The notes under the pieces: generated by a model
What the model saw: only the letters and a program-made list of their open reading frames with translations
Told to the model about the DNA's origin: nothing
The model's database searches: none
Program-made: the position numbers and the translations under genes
Shown here: piece by piece, positions 34,764 to 47,230 of the stretch
Position numbering within the stretch: the first letter of the stretch is position 1
Layout of the letters: every line of letters starts with the position of its first letter
From: Pseudopithomyces maydicus
Taxonomy: Eukaryota > Ascomycota > Dothideomycetes > Pleosporales > Didymosphaeriaceae
Length of the DNA: 64,000 nucleotides
Assembly: GCA_026873275.1 (NCBI GenBank)
Contig: JANTUC010000022.1
Span: 1-64,000, forward strand
Reading direction: 5' to 3'

Positions 34764-36311
34764 TCAAATCAAATCTCCAAGCGTCGAATCAATACTATTC
34801 ATTGCAGTATCCCCCTCGAACACCGCAAACTCATCCTCAGCCGCACTCCTACTCATCTTCCTCTTCTTATAAGTCTGCACGCCATACACCCCGTTCTCAC
34901 CCGCCTTCGCCTGCGCCTTCGCAAGGCTACTCAGCAGATCCGCGCCCGGCACCGCATTCACCTCTCCGATCCGCGTCTCGGGCGCTTGCGCGCCGGGGTC
35001 CTCGCCCTCCGGCACGGGCACGGCGACGGGCTCCACGGGGTGCGCCGCCGCCTCGGGCAGCACGTCGTCGGGGACGTCGGGCATCTGCGCGGCGCTCATG
35101 ACGGGGAGCCCACGGGGGTGAAGCTCTCCATTGGGGGCGGGGTGAGCTCCTCGATCTTGGGGCGCTCGTGGCCGGGCGACAGGGCGGGGAGCGGGGCCGC
35201 GGATATCTTATTCGTTTCTGCGGCGGACAAGCCCTGCAAGATGGCAGCCTCGACCTCCGACTTCCTCGTTTCGATGGCCAGTTTGCGGGCCGCGAGGTCG
35301 GTGAGCTGAGCCTCGTCTGCGGCGAGCTTGGAGCGGGACGTTGCGAGGAGGGCTTCGAGGCCGGACACGAGGGCGGTGCGCGCCTTGATGCTGTCTGCGA
35401 CTGCGTTCTCTGCGACGGCGAGCTTTTTGACGAGGGCGGCGAGGGCGGCGGCGTGCATTGGGGGGTGGGGATGGAGGCGGAGGGGCTGGTAAGCTTCTCG
35501 TAATCTTGGTGAGCGGAGGTGAGGGTCGGTTTGGCGGCGAGGTCGGCTTTATGGAGGGCTGTAGCGAGGGGCTCGACGGGCTTGAGGTCCGGGGGAGGGA
35601 GGAGCTTGAGAAGAGGGAGCCACCGAGCTGGCCGAGGGGCTTCTTGGAGGAGCGCGTGCGGTCGATGTCTGGGGAGGGAAGTTAGTATGAGTTGTCAAGG
35701 GTATGATCAGGGCTAATTTAGGTACATACCATCGAGGGAGCGCTCAAGTTCTTCTAGGACTTGTGGGCGGAGGACCTGTCTTGAGCGCCAGACGTCAAAG
35801 ACCCGGCGCATCTTAGACTGGATGTCTGGAGACGTGCCTTTGTAGGCTTGGGTGCTGCCATCGACGATGATGGGGTCAAAGGCCTCGAGGAACATCTCTC
35901 GCTTGCGGATCCGGGCCTGCTGGAGGATCTCTGGGTGTTGTCAGCGGGATGAGAGGAGTGGCAGACTTGGTAGCAAGGCTCACCATTCGCAAGATAGATC
36001 AGGGTCAACTTCTTATTCGGCGTAGATTCCTTGACCCGCTGTGACCACACGGCAGCGATCTTGTCGGCATGGCGTCTGGTGTTACGATTAGTACGTTGTG
36101 CATCTCAATGGGTGTCCTGGTTCCTGATTTCAATTGGAGGCAGAGGCCGAGCATGGGTAGGGTCGAGATCCCGCACGTCAAGGGTATGTAGGCGAAGTCA
36201 GAGAAAGCAGTACCTATGGAACAAGATCCACTGTCCAACACCAGAAATGGAATCCTGCGTCTCGTTGAGCGACGAGAGCTTCGCCTTCAGGCTGTCCTCA
36301 GTGAACGCCAT
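34764..36311 (-). CDS. RTT103: Rtt103-like RNA polymerase II CTD-interacting (CID) protein, frame broken at C-runs
   Basis: Exons 36311-36214, 36075-35984, 35930-35730 and 35668-34764 (introns 138, 53 and 61 nt). The first three encode a complete CID (CTD-interacting) domain: SLKAKLSSLNETQDSI, GVGQWILFHRRHADKIAAVW, LTLIYLANEILQQ, then RRVFDVWRSRQVLRP. A linker with RSSKKPLGQLGG and a coiled-coil (LVKKLAVAENAVADSIKAR) follow, and an acidic tail with a KKRK basic patch. Rtt103 binds Ser2-phosphorylated CTD and recruits the Rat1 exonuclease for transcription termination. In the last exon the frame shifts three times, near 35585-35600, 35460 and 35100. Each has the sign of one missing base within a C-run. 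Since the gene is expected to be essential for normal growth, assembly error is the likeliest explanation. Confidence 0.85.
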
Positions 36312-36733
36312 CTCGACGTGTGCACCTTGCGCTACGATGAGTTCGTCGACTGCAGAAACAAAAGCGCGTCCAATCGTCAACCGCACGCGACCGTTTCCTT
36401 GCGAGCAACTACGTAACCCGAAGCGCGTACTATGTATACCAAAACTCAGAAGTTGACAGCAGAGGCCGAGCGACTGAGACGGGTGCACAGCGAGTTGCTG
36501 CAGCAGAGGTGGTGATGGTGTTGGGTTGATGACGGCGTAGCGTTGAAGTGAGCGGAAGGAGCTCGAGCTCTTGCTTGGCAAACGCACTCCCGCGCTAGGG
36601 ACGTCTAGGGAGCAACCGCAACCAACACCACCGCTACTTCTCCGCAAAGTACACATCCGCACTCCGCAACCGACGAGACTCCACCTTTCCTTTCCCCCGA
36701 CTTTTCAATTTCTTCTGTACAACAACACACATA
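36312..36733. promoter_or_regulatory. Divergent promoter between RTT103 and clathrin light chain
   Basis: A 422-bp spacer between opposite start codons. It ends in a pyrimidine-rich stretch (CTCCACCTTTCC..., CTTCTG) just before the clathrin ATG, as is usual for strongly expressed fungal genes. Confidence 0.45.
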
Positions 36734-37649
36734 ATGGCGGACCGATTCCCCTCATTGGACGAGTTCGATGCAGGTAAGGCAACGATTCACGGCCGCACCG
36801 CAGTTGCAGGTTGCTAACTCGCCCTAGGCGCCACTGAGGCACGCGGCGACGGCAATATAGACCTCAACGATGACGGTGCGGCCGCGCTCGACTTTGCTGC
36901 TCGCGAGCGCGCACTTCTCGGAGACGATGCAGACCAGTTCGCAACGGAAAACGACAAGGTGGCTACAGTCGAGGATGATGACGATGACTTGCTCGGCGGA
37001 GGCTCTTCTTACCAGGCGAATACAGGCACAGATGAAATGATGGGCTTCCAGGACTCGTTCCCCGCGATCGACAGCGACAACATGGTATGTCATCCATTTC
37101 CGTTTGCGCCCAGCACGGAGGCACTCTCCACGCATTGGTGTTTGCGAATCTGCTTACATTGCACCATGATTCTAACTTCCACAGCACATGGCCCCCGGCG
37201 GCACCATCACTGGCTCCACGCTCCCCTACCTCCCCGGCCAGCCCGCACCCACCTTCACTCCCGCGCGCTCCGACTCGCCCGAGCCCGACGTGATCCGCGA
37301 GTGGCGCGAGCGGCGCGATCTGCAGATACAGCACCGCGACGAGGTATCTGCAGAGCGCAAGGCCAAGACGGTGGCCGAGGCGCGACAGAACATTGACGAC
37401 TTCTACGAGAACTACAACAACAAAAAGGACAAGGAGGTGAACAAGACGCGCAAGGAGGCCGAGGAGTTCCTTGCGAGCCGCGACGACACAACTGCGGGAG
37501 GAACGAGCTGGGAGCGCATCGCGAAGTTGGTGGATTTGAGCGGCAAGGGAGGCAAGGGCGGAGCATCGGGCAGCGAGAAGGCGAGGTTCCGCGAGATTCT
37601 GCTCAGCTTGCGAAAGGACGAGAAGGCGCCAGGAGCGACGGGATACTAG
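36734..37649 (+). CDS. CLC1: Clathrin light chain
   Basis: Three exons (36734-36773, 36828-37084, 37185-37649; introns 54 and 100 nt) encode 253 residues, the normal fungal length. It begins MADRFPSLDEFD, has an acidic central region (EDDDDDLLGG), the conserved VIREWRERRDLQIQHRDE heptad segment that contacts the heavy-chain leg, then KAKTVAEARQNIDDFYENYN and a WERIAKLVDLSGKG C-terminus. Clathrin light chain regulates triskelion assembly in endocytosis and Golgi transport. The gene is complete and housekeeping, marking the transition from subtelomere to core chromosome. Confidence 0.95.
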
Positions 37650-39592
37650 GTCCGGGACACGTATGCCGTGATGAACGGGGCGAGGTTGGACCGGGACTGG
37701 ATTGGGTGGCCGTTGTGAGCAGCAGCGTTGCATCTTGCAGGCAGCACTGCGGCACCTCTTTTCGAGGACACACAGACATGTGGCGAGACGGGGCGAGAAG
37801 AAGTGGGCAAGCGAGGCGTTCTTGTGCACTGGCTGGGCTGCTTTGATGTGCTGGCTGGTGTTACGGTAGATCGCCATGATCCTTATACGATGTGTTAATA
37901 CCTCTCTAACTTTTATCCTTGGTTTTGTCTCTATGTTTTCTTCTTCAGTCCTACCCGTCGTAATGACAGCGGTAATAGACGGGAATCGTCTACGTCTCGG
38001 CGCGGGATAGATTCGCCATCCACATTGGCAGGACGCCCCATGCACGCCGTATGACGCCTACATACTCCCACCCGCTACTTACCACACAGTGCAGCTGTAT
38101 GTATCCCAGTTGGGAGGCACAGCGGGAAGATTGTGTCTTTGGAATCGTCCTGTCTTATGTCACATTCATCAATACGCCCCAACCACCTGCTTGACATGTG
38201 AATATCGCCCAACCCCAAACCACGCATGTGCACCAATACGCCTCTTCCTTCCTTTTCCTTTCTTCCTAACCCTCTCTTGAGAATATACAGACACGATCAT
38301 TCACACAACACAACCCATCACCAACCCATGCCCAGTTCCACACAAACCTTTGCCCCAAAAAGTGGCCTTGCAACACAGTGAAGCAAAACTAAAACAGCAA
38401 CACAGATTACCCGTGCGAGACATGCAACTCCTCGTCTTTGCCTAAGCTAGTACCTAAGATGACTGTGACTGTGACTGTGCCCAGTGGTCAGGATCATAAT
38501 GTGATTTGCAGAAGGGGAAGGAGCGGTACGTCATGTATGGTACAGACGGAAGGGGAAGCCGGTGCGGAAGCTACTTTGGATGGTATGTGTCTCGGAAATG
38601 GTGAGTCATAGGGTAGGTAGGTGACTAGAGGACAGGGTATGTGGGTGGTGAGATTTGTGCCCGGGGAAGGGGTGGGGGGAAGAGGGGGTAGGTAGACGGG
38701 TAGGTGAGTGGGTGGAGGGCTGGGCGAGGGCGGACGGTAGGGAGAACGGATGCCTTTGAAAGTGCTAGAATGAGTTTGTGAAGCGGTCCGGTTTGTTGTT
38801 TGATTGTTATTCTGTTCTATGGGTTTTCGTGAGGGAAGTTGGGGCGTTCTCGCCGTAGTGACAGGGACTGGGGGGCGTCGGAGGTGATATGAGCTTGTTC
38901 GTGGTCGTGCCAGAGGCACTTGGCCACCAATTTGATGCCGACGAGATGACAACCAGACAGGATACTAGGATAGACGCACAATTGGAATCGTTACTGGCGT
39001 GTATAGTAAAGACAACGCGTGAATTTGAGCGCGAGACGCGTGGTGGTCGCTGTGAAGTAGAATTACTCTGCGACGCGAAGGTTTATGGAGTTCAAAATTT
39101 ACCTAGACATGTAAAAGTACCGTACGAACATTATTAGGAGCAGTGCAGCACTTATTTGACCGTTATCTAGGCGAGGCCGTTATCCGGCGCGCGTGGTGGA
39201 GGTCGGGTCTGGTGTTCGTGTTCGCGCACGGACCCGGTCGCAGAGAGGATGTAACGGGCCTTTGCTCCTAACAAACTGCACTGAGTTTGATCTCACGCTT
39301 TCCAGCACATCCAAAACTGCGCTTTCCCGGCTGATTCAGTCTGCTGTTGCTCTTGCCGCGCGCCCCGATCCGGCTAGCCCCACTGCCGCCTATTCTGTGA
39401 TCCAGCGCGCCCCGCGCTCGCTCATAAATACCCTGCCGACCGCCGCCTTTCCAGCTTTTCTTTCTCCTTTCTTCTCCCACAACCCGCGTATTCTCAGCAA
39501 CCCGCTTTCAGCCTCCACATACACAGAGACGCCCACGCGCGACTCCACAACTTTCCCCATCACAGCTTCATCAAGCTTATCTTACACTCAAC
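37650..39592. other. 1.9-kb intergenic region upstream of histone H4
   Basis: No supportable gene. Antisense and sense ORFs in 38.5-39.1 kb are low-complexity Pro/Ser or arbitrary. The H4 promoter contains a TATA-like CATAAATA at 39422-39430, about 165 bp before the ATG. No histone H3 gene is found upstream, although H3-H4 are often paired. Confidence 0.5.
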
Positions 39593-40180
39593 ATGACTGG
39601 TCGTAAGTACCCACCTATCTTCACCTCGTCGTCGCGTTGTCGCGTCGCTGTTGTGTTTCCATCTGCGCGTACCATGCGTGCGCGGTACGGCTATCGCCAC
39701 TTTAGTCTTGGTGTTGCACTTGAGCCGCATCCGACACGCTGTACCCCACTTGGCACTCGACGCGTCGCGACCCCGTCGTCGCTGCACCCCATCGTCCACA
39801 TGCAGGTTACTAACATGTCTTCAAGGCGGAAAAGGTGGCAAGGGCCTCGGCAAGGGCGGAGCCAAGCGTCACCGCAAGATTCTTCGTGACAACATCCAGG
39901 GTATCACCAAGCCCGCCATCCGCCGTCTCGCACGTCGTGGTGGTGTCAAGCGTATCTCTGCCAGTATGTATACCGCTCATTGATCTTGCTTTATAACAAT
40001 GCTAACCCTATCCCAGTGATCTACGAGGAGACCCGTGGTGTGCTCAAGACCTTCCTTGAGAGCGTCATCCGCGATGCTGTCACCTACACCGAGCACGCCA
40101 AGCGCAAGACCGTCACCTCCCTCGACGTTGTCTACGCGCTCAAGCGCCAGGGCCGTACCCTCTACGGTTTCGGTGGTTAA
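39593..40180 (+). CDS. H4: Histone H4
   Basis: Three exons (39593-39602, 39826-39963, 40017-40180; introns 223 and 53 nt) give exactly 103 residues. The first exon is only 10 nt and encodes MTG plus part of Arg. The sequence shows GKGGKGLGKGGAKRHRK, then the ITKPAIRRLARRGGVKRIS helix, and ends in QGRTLYGFGG, all as in canonical H4. Replication-coupled histone genes in filamentous ascomycetes carry introns and are polyadenylated, as here. The gene is intact, with no stem-loop expected. Confidence 0.98.
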
Positions 40181-41753
40181 GCGTCTTCTTTTGTTCTGTC
40201 TGTCTCGATCGTGTCTTTGACTCTTTGCTGGCGTCTGCATGGCGTACGGCTGGGGCGCATTGCATGTCGCGACTAGCTTTGTGAATAGGGTCATGGTTCT
40301 CGGGCTTCGGCGTTTGTAAGGAATATGGGCTCATGATTATGAGGCTGCACTGCTGGAATGCAGTATAACGGTGACTTTTGATAGTCAATGAAATATCTTC
40401 AGATACCCACCATGTCCAGAGACTCATGTGATGTATGTACCCATGTGATGTGCATATGTGTGAGATGATTGAGTGTGGCGTTGGTCTAAATGTTCTGTGC
40501 ATGTTGGAACAGCAAGAAGGGTTATACACCTGATTCTAACTATACAGTGCTGCCAATCTGCCCTCCAATTTGAACAGGCTATCTTCAGCCTGTGTTTCTA
40601 GGTTGTGATATACAGTACGACAACCGCGAAGATTAACACCACGTAGCTAATTAGTAATGTCTCATCGGAGAGCACACCGTGTTATGCTTGGAAGGTTTGA
40701 AGTGGTTTCACGATTCAGGGCAATCAGACTACGTATCTTCGAACATGATTTTAGCTAGATCGATGCGGCGGTGAGGAACACGCAGCCTGGTTATAGCACC
40801 GGCATCATCTGTGGCCATTCGTCTCGTGTGAGCTCTGCGGGTGGTGACTCCACATGGTTCTCTCGCGGGCGAACGTCATCATGCGCGCGCACGCAGGGGT
40901 GATTCAGGTAAGCCCCGGAGCACATGCATACTGCCTCGCGGCACACGTCAAGCATCGCCAGTCGAGGTGGTCTGCTTCGGCCTGGGAGGGGCTGCAGCAG
41001 CATCGCGGTGTGCTGGGCACCGCACGGCAATCCCGGCAACCGAGTTGATGGCTCGTCCCATGGTCGGGAGGAACGATGGGAGTCCAGCGACGCTTGGGCA
41101 TGAATGGGGTGGAGGCCGAGGCGAATGAGGGCGGGAGAGCTACAAAGTGGAATTCTCTAGTCTGTCGGGAGATCCATCCACGAGCTGGGATCGGCTAGGT
41201 CGAGATGCCCATGCTGAATTGAAGCCTGGTTCACGCTTCGCTTGACGGGAGGTTGGACTGCGTGCGGCGTCGCCCGGTGGCTCTCTAGAGTCTCTACTTG
41301 ACGGTAGCGCAGGGCGAGACAGCGCCGCCCAAACGAGCGCACACACATACGCACACAGAGAGAGACACACACTTTGGAACACACGCAGCAGACGGACAGC
41401 AGAGTGCTCCCCGGCGCAGCGATAATTCGCTCGTGGTTGCTTTTCCAGTCGGTTGCGCGTGCTGGGTCCTGGTTGGGCTTCGCTGCTCGGCTGATCAAGG
41501 ACGCAGCTCCCTCATGCAATGACGTATGGCTGCGGCTACCCAACCTGGCCCAGTCAGCCCCTCCAAGGCTGGTTGCCCTGCCTTGCCTGACCACTACGCC
41601 AGAGCAGCCTGGCCAGCTCTTCTACTCTAGACTCCCGCTCTCTCCCTTCCTCCTTTCCTCTCCCCATCACCACCCAGTCCGCCATACGCCTGCCTGAGCC
41701 CCCTCCCCGCCCCCGCCCTCAAGAGCGCCCTCACTCGCTCACTGTTGCCCGAC
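40181..41753. other. Intergenic region with long pyrimidine-rich leader
   Basis: No gene is supported. Overlapping ORFs at 40.8-41.7 kb on both strands are GC-driven shadows. The last 130 bp before the next ATG are C/T-rich (TCTCCCTTCCTCCTTTCC), a typical fungal promoter/leader. Confidence 0.4.
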
Positions 41754-43630
41754 ATGGCTTCGCGGCGCTACCCCACGGCCGAGCTGTACGAAGAGCGCCA
41801 GCGCGACTTCTACCGCAACGGTGGCCGCAGCGACCGCAGCTACGATGAACTCGACCTGGAGATGCGCCGTGGCGTGGGCGGAGACCCGCGCCGCAGCGTG
41901 CCCGACTTCCTCCACGACGACTACGACCGCCGCTCTGGCGCCGGTGCCGGTCAGATGGTGCTGCGGGAGCGGCGCGAGGAAGACTTCGACACGCGCTCCC
42001 GGAGAGGCCGGGAGGTCGAGTCCGACACCCTGGTTATCCGCGGCGGCCGTGGTGGCCCTCCTTCCACCGTGAGGGACGTCGAACGGGACGACATCAGCAT
42101 CCGGAGGAGTGAGGCTCCTACCCGCCGCCCGCGTGAGGTCGAGCGCGAAGAGACCGACATCACCATCCGCCAGCGTGAGCAGTCCAGGCCACGAGGACCG
42201 CCTGCCCGTGAGGTTGAACGCGAGAATATCGTCTTCCGTCATGGCGGGGGTGAACGCCCCAGGCCCCGCGAAGTCGACATCGAACGCGAGGAGTTCAAGT
42301 TCCGTGAGCGGTCTCCGGTCCGGCGTCGCGAGGTCGAACGAGAGGATATCACTTTCCGCCATGAGCACCGCGACGACAGTCGTAACGGCCGCCACGAACA
42401 CAAAGACACCATCGTGATCAGAGACCGTGAGAAGTCCCTGCCACCTCCTCGTTCGCGTGGAGAGCTGGTTGCGAGGGAGCGGGAGGAGTTTGTTGTACGT
42501 CGCCGGGAGCCTTCTCCTCGTCGTGAGCGTGAAGTGATCAAAGACGAGATCATTATTCGACGCAAAGAAGAGCGTACCCCCACCCCTCCTCCTCCCCCAC
42601 CGCCACCACCGCCACCAGAGCCGGAAATCAGACCACCCATCATCCAGGAAATCATCACACACCACAGACACATTGACCATGGTGAGTTTGTGTGATATTT
42701 GTACCACGGCAATTTCTGATATAGTTGCAGGAGTCGAGCGTGCTCGCTCACCAACACCGCCCCCACCACCGCCTTCTCCGCCCAAGGACGAGAGTCTGGA
42801 GATTTCGATAAGACGACGAGAGTAAGTTGACTTGCTGCGATCTTTAGAACAGGCTGACAATATTGCAGAAGCCGTGGGCGTGGCAGGGACTTTGAGGAAG
42901 ACATTATCTTCGAGCGTGAGACCATTGAGCGCAACCGTGAAACCGATATCAGCTTGAGGGAGTCGCGATCCCTTAGCCGGCCTAGACGCGCCCGCACCGT
43001 CCAGCTCGACTCGGATTTCGACCAAGAGGCCGACTACTACAACCGCAAGGCCATGGAGCGAGGCTACGCCGGGGAAGCATACAACGGAGCAACGAAAGAC
43101 TGGGCCATTGTAGACGTCCCGCCTGGAACCAACCGCGTTCGCATGGACGGCATCGGTGGTGGAGCACAAGAGATCACATGGCAACGCTACAACGGCGTGC
43201 GCCGCTCGAAATTCATCAGCGGCGACGAAGAGATTGCAACCGACTTTGGCAACCCTGGTCCCGTGAAGGCTAAGCCGAAAGACATGTGGACGGAGATTAC
43301 GAAAGACCTAGTGCTCAAAGAAGCTATCGATTCTATGGCCTACGACTACGAGGAGACGGATGACTTTTTCTACGTGATGGAGTATCTGCGCTACGTGAGT
43401 GGACCCTCCCTTGCACCCCTTGCATCGGTAAGAATAAGCTGACGCCATAACAGGAAGACGTCCTCCAGCTGGTGGAGATTTCCGATGACATTCGCCGTCG
43501 CCGCAAGTCCCGCATACGCCAGATCGAATACGAGCGTGAAGAAATTCGTGACCGTCGACCCCGCGACTGGGAGGATCGCTACTCAGAGCACGAATTCGTG
43601 CTCGACCGCCACCGCACTAGGTATCGCTAG
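41754..43630 (+). CDS. Arg/Glu-rich protein with C-terminal DUF8035-type domain
   Basis: Four exons (41754-42681, 42731-42821, 42869-43394, 43454-43630; introns 49, 47 and 59 nt) encode 573 residues. Residues about 50-310 are highly charged and repetitive, with recurring REVEREDITFRH-like units (VERDDIS, VEREETD, VERENIVF, IEREEFKF, VEREDITF), then a proline stretch (PPPPPPPPPPPE). The C-terminal about 200 residues are globular: GTNRVRMDGIGGG, MWTEITKDLVLKEAI, DYEETDDFFYVMEYLRYEDV, then RIRQIEYEREEIRDR. I recognise this as a conserved uncharacterised ascomycete protein, probably the DUF8035 group. Function unknown; the N-terminus is likely disordered. Confidence 0.8.
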
Positions 43631-45488
43631 GTGGTGATACCCGTCCTTTAGTTTCGCGTCCTTGCAGAGCTGCCGCCTTTCAATTATCCATATTTGGAAC
43701 TGGCGGTAGCGCATCGATTGATGTGAGGGGAGATTACACACTGTGCGACCTTCCGTTCTGGTGTCGCGACTTCCCCATTCGGACAACGGCTCGAGCCGCA
43801 CCTGGAACGGGATATGTATTTGCTCGCCAACGCGTAGGCTTGATGATGATACGGTGTCCATACATACAGCAATTACGAATTTTTTTCTAACGACAAAGAA
43901 GCGTGTCGCGTGGACTGGCGGTCCGCTGTCTTTTTTATTCTCGTGCAACATAAGCAAATGGAGCACGACGGGCGTATGGAAGAACGGGTCAGACCGGGTC
44001 AGGCCGTCGGACACGAACGATCGAATGAGCGGACGAGGCATGCGAGTCTGAGATACAATACAATACATACCCCCTTACGACTGTAACGAATAGCATTGCG
44101 GGCCACAGAGTTTGGTGCAGGAGACGAGGGGATGAGGTTTTATTTTCATTTGCTTTCCTTGACGGTTTCGTTTGCTGTTCTGTCCTATTCTGCTCTGTTC
44201 TGTTCTGCTCACTTTTGGCGCGGTGGTTTGATCAGGCTTTCTTTTCTCTTATTTTACACATCTTTTTTCCAGGGGCGAAACGGGTGGGGTGGGATAATGA
44301 TGTTGGTGAATAGCGGTATGTGTGCTGTGTACGTACGGAGCTGGAAGAGAGCGCACAGCGGGGTGGGAAGCGGGGCAGTGGGTGGCTGGCTGTGGTGAGC
44401 AGAGTAGGGCAGAGTACAGTAGGGTTGGCTGCGGTATGGAATGAATGATTACGTTCAAATTGTGCTGCAGCTGTGCTATGTTTATCGTACTGCGCGTACC
44501 GATCTGCCGACGTGCTCCACGAACGCACGCAATATCGTCCTCGTTCTTGTGCCAGCGCGAAATACATACCCCTCGCTTTCTTCGCATCGCATCGCATCGC
44601 ATCCCATACACAGAGCATGCCACGCCTGCCACGCCTGCCATGCACCCCAACACCCTCCAGCCCCTTCGCGCCCACCTTCTCCCCTCCCCTCCCCTCCCTG
44701 CACCCTCCCCCAACCCGCAGGCGCGTAACGCCATACACTGTACCGTACCGTACCGGCATACATACAAATACAGCATGTCAGTATGTAAGGTAAGCCGCAC
44801 AGACCTAAAAATACCCGCCCATTCAAAACGGCGACCTTCCCACCTCCCAAGGCGCAAATCACACCTGCGCTAATCGGTTGGCTACCGGTCGCCGAGGGCG
44901 CGCCCGCCGGGGGCCCGCAGGAGGGGCTGAGGTGGTCGGCTGCGTGGCGCGTCGTGGCGTGCAAGGGGGCAGGGGCAGGGGTCGGCGCTAGCTAGCGATG
45001 GGGTGGCAGTTGGCAAGGGAAGGGGATAGATATATGTATGGGGGTGGGTAAGCGCGTGGGCTGGTGGTAAAGAGATTTGCGTCTGGTGAAAAGAGAGGCT
45101 TTTGTTGATTTTTGTTTGTTTATTTGTGGAGAACTGAATTTTTGAGCGTGTGAGCTTGGATAGAAACGATACAGTCGATACAGTCGAATACGCGAGACAA
45201 GCATAGGGTAGGACGAAGGGAGAGGAAATTAAAGTGCATTGAGATAAAGAGGGAGGGAAGAGAAGAGAAGAGAGATACGGAAATTATTGGAAAGGGACGG
45301 ACAGACGGTCGGACGGGCGTGTGAGGAATTATTTGGAGGGTAGACTCGTGGCGTGAAGATCGAAATAGAGGATAGAGGGGGCAGTCGAGTGCAGCTGAGC
45401 TGGCTGGCTGTGTCAGACTGTTGTTCTGGCGACGAAACGAAAGAGAAGAGAAGACCAAACACGAAAATCATAAGAACGGTGGTACACG
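43631..45488. other. 1.9-kb intergenic region
   Basis: No gene supported. ORFs on both strands at 44.2-45.5 kb read through CT-rich and GA-rich low-complexity DNA. Microsatellite-like GCATC repeats lie near 44586-44606. It probably contains the promoter of the DOMON-b561 gene. Confidence 0.4.
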
Positions 45489-47230
45489 ATGTGGATTCCA
45501 CGGTTTACACACACTGTGTTTGCGGCTGTGGGTGAGTTTTCGATTCCTCTCCCCAAGCCGGACTTTGCTCGCCCTTGAGCAAATGAACCCAGCCAAAGAA
45601 CCTTCTCATCCACCATACGATCGCATTCAAAACCCAGACGTTCACTGACTGAGTCTTGGTAGCGCTCATAACCACAGTATTTGCGCAGCAGAACCGCCCC
45701 CAAGCTAGCACCTTCTACCTCGCGGATACAGAAACACAGTTCTCGCTCAGCTTGGACCGCGCTTCAAGCGATGTGTACATTTACCTCGCGAGCCCGGCAT
45801 ACTCGTGGGTAGGCTTTGGCATCGGCGCGGGCATGAAAGACGCGTTGATGCTGGTTGTGTATCCCAGTGCCGATGGAAATAGTACGTCCCATCCCATGCC
45901 TCACCTCTCCCCACCTCTCCATCATGCCCCCAACTCATCCCTCTACCATGTCAAAAAGAAAAAGAAATTCTCTAACCCGCCATGCAGATCTCACCGTCAG
46001 CCCCCGCCTCGCAACCTCCCACTCGGAACCCGCCTTCACGCCCACCATCAACCTCGACCTCCTCAACGGCACCGGCATCTACGACGACCTCTTCGTCCTC
46101 CGCGCCCGCTGCTCAAACTGCCGCGTCTGGACCGCCGGCTTCCTCGACGCATCCTCCACCCAGCACCCCATGACCTTCGCCTTCGGTCCCGCAACCCGCC
46201 TGCAGTCCAACGACAAAGCCGCCCCGCTGAAACGCCACGCGCGCTACGGCACCTTCACCATGGACATGGTGGCTGCGACGGGGGCCGGGGCTGGCGTCCC
46301 GCTGCCTGAGGGCCAGCTGAGGGGCGTGCAGGCGGGCAGGTTGGTGAAGGATGGGGATGCGAAGGACAGGGCGCATGCGGTGGTGGGGTGTGTGGCGTTG
46401 TTCGTGCTCTGGCCTGTGAACGTGGTGTTGGCGGGGTTTTTCAAGAACATCCGGATTCATGTGGGGTTTAGTGTGGGGATTATGGGGTTTTTGGTGGTTG
46501 CGTTTGGGCTGGGGATTGCGACGAGTGGGCAGTATATTCGGGTGAGTTTTTGCTTTGCTCTTTCTTCTTTCTTCTTTCCTTCTTTGCCTTCTCCCCCTAC
46601 GCCTTCCCCTCCTTACTACCATCCTCCCACCTATCATACTACAGTACTAACACCACGCAGTCCCAAACCTACACCTCCCCCCACCAAATCCTCGCCTTCC
46701 TCTCCCTCGCCCCCCTCCTCCTCCTCTCCCTCCTCCCCACCCCACCCCTGAAATCCCTCCTCCCCACGCTCTCCCCCAAACTCCACACCCCCCTCACATC
46801 GCTCACCTTCACCCTGCTCGTCCTCTCCGCCGGCCTGGGCCTCCGCCTCGGCGCCCAGCCCACACCCATCATCATCGCGTACGCGGCCGTCGCCCTCCTC
46901 GTCGCCACCTTCATCGCGCTCGTCACCCTGTGTGTGCGCAGACGGGGCTCCGCGTATGCGCGCGCGACCACGAGGCGGCGCCTGGGCGAGGAGGACGAGA
47001 GCGATTTTGCGCGCGCGAAGTGGGGCGTGAGGAAGAAGTTGTCGGGTGGGAGTTGGAGCGGGGAGGAGGGGCGGAGGGAGCACGGGCATGGGCACGGGCA
47101 CGGGCAGCGGTTTGGGCATGAGAGGAGTGCGAGTGCGGGGAGTTGGAGGGAGGCTGTGGGCGGGGGGACAATGCCTGGGCCGCAGTATCTGATGAATATG
47201 CATCCGGGGGTGCCGGTTTATGTGAAGTAG
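45489..47230 (+). CDS. Secreted/membrane DOMON domain plus cytochrome b561 protein
   Basis: Four exons (45489-45531, 45663-45881, 45988-46541, 46661-47230; introns 131, 106 and 119 nt) encode 461 residues. The first junction completes a signal peptide (FAAVALITTVFAQQ). A DOMON/CDH-cytochrome-like beta-sandwich follows (YLADTETQFSLSLDR, VYIYLASPAYSWVGFGIG). The cytochrome b561 transmembrane core begins at DRAHAVVGCVALFVLWPVNVVL, then IRIHVGFSVGIMGFLVVAFGLG, SPHQILAFL and further helices, with histidines placed as haem ligands. The tail is cytoplasmic and His/Gly-rich (EHGHGHGHGQRFGHE). Such proteins move electrons across membranes and may act as ferric or ascorbate-linked reductases. The specific donor and acceptor are unknown. 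Confidence 0.88.

Noticed and set aside
36963..38045. 360-codon minus-strand ORF
   Set aside because: Antisense to the spliced clathrin light chain gene; GC-rich shadow with unnatural composition.
38889..39137. 82-codon ORF upstream of histone H4 considered as histone H3
   Set aside because: No H3 motifs (no N-terminal ARTKQT-type tail or STGGKAPRK-type segment).
40791..41697. Several 80-145 codon ORFs on both strands upstream of 41754
   Set aside because: Overlapping on both strands, no motifs, and in the promoter/leader region of the next gene.
41739..43184. 481-codon minus-strand ORF
   Set aside because: Antisense to the Arg/Glu-rich gene. The repeated GAG/CGC codons open the opposite frame.
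44232..45711. Cluster of ORFs around 44-45.7 kb
   Set aside because: They read through CT/GA low-complexity DNA. None has coding character and some overlap the DOMON-b561 first intron.
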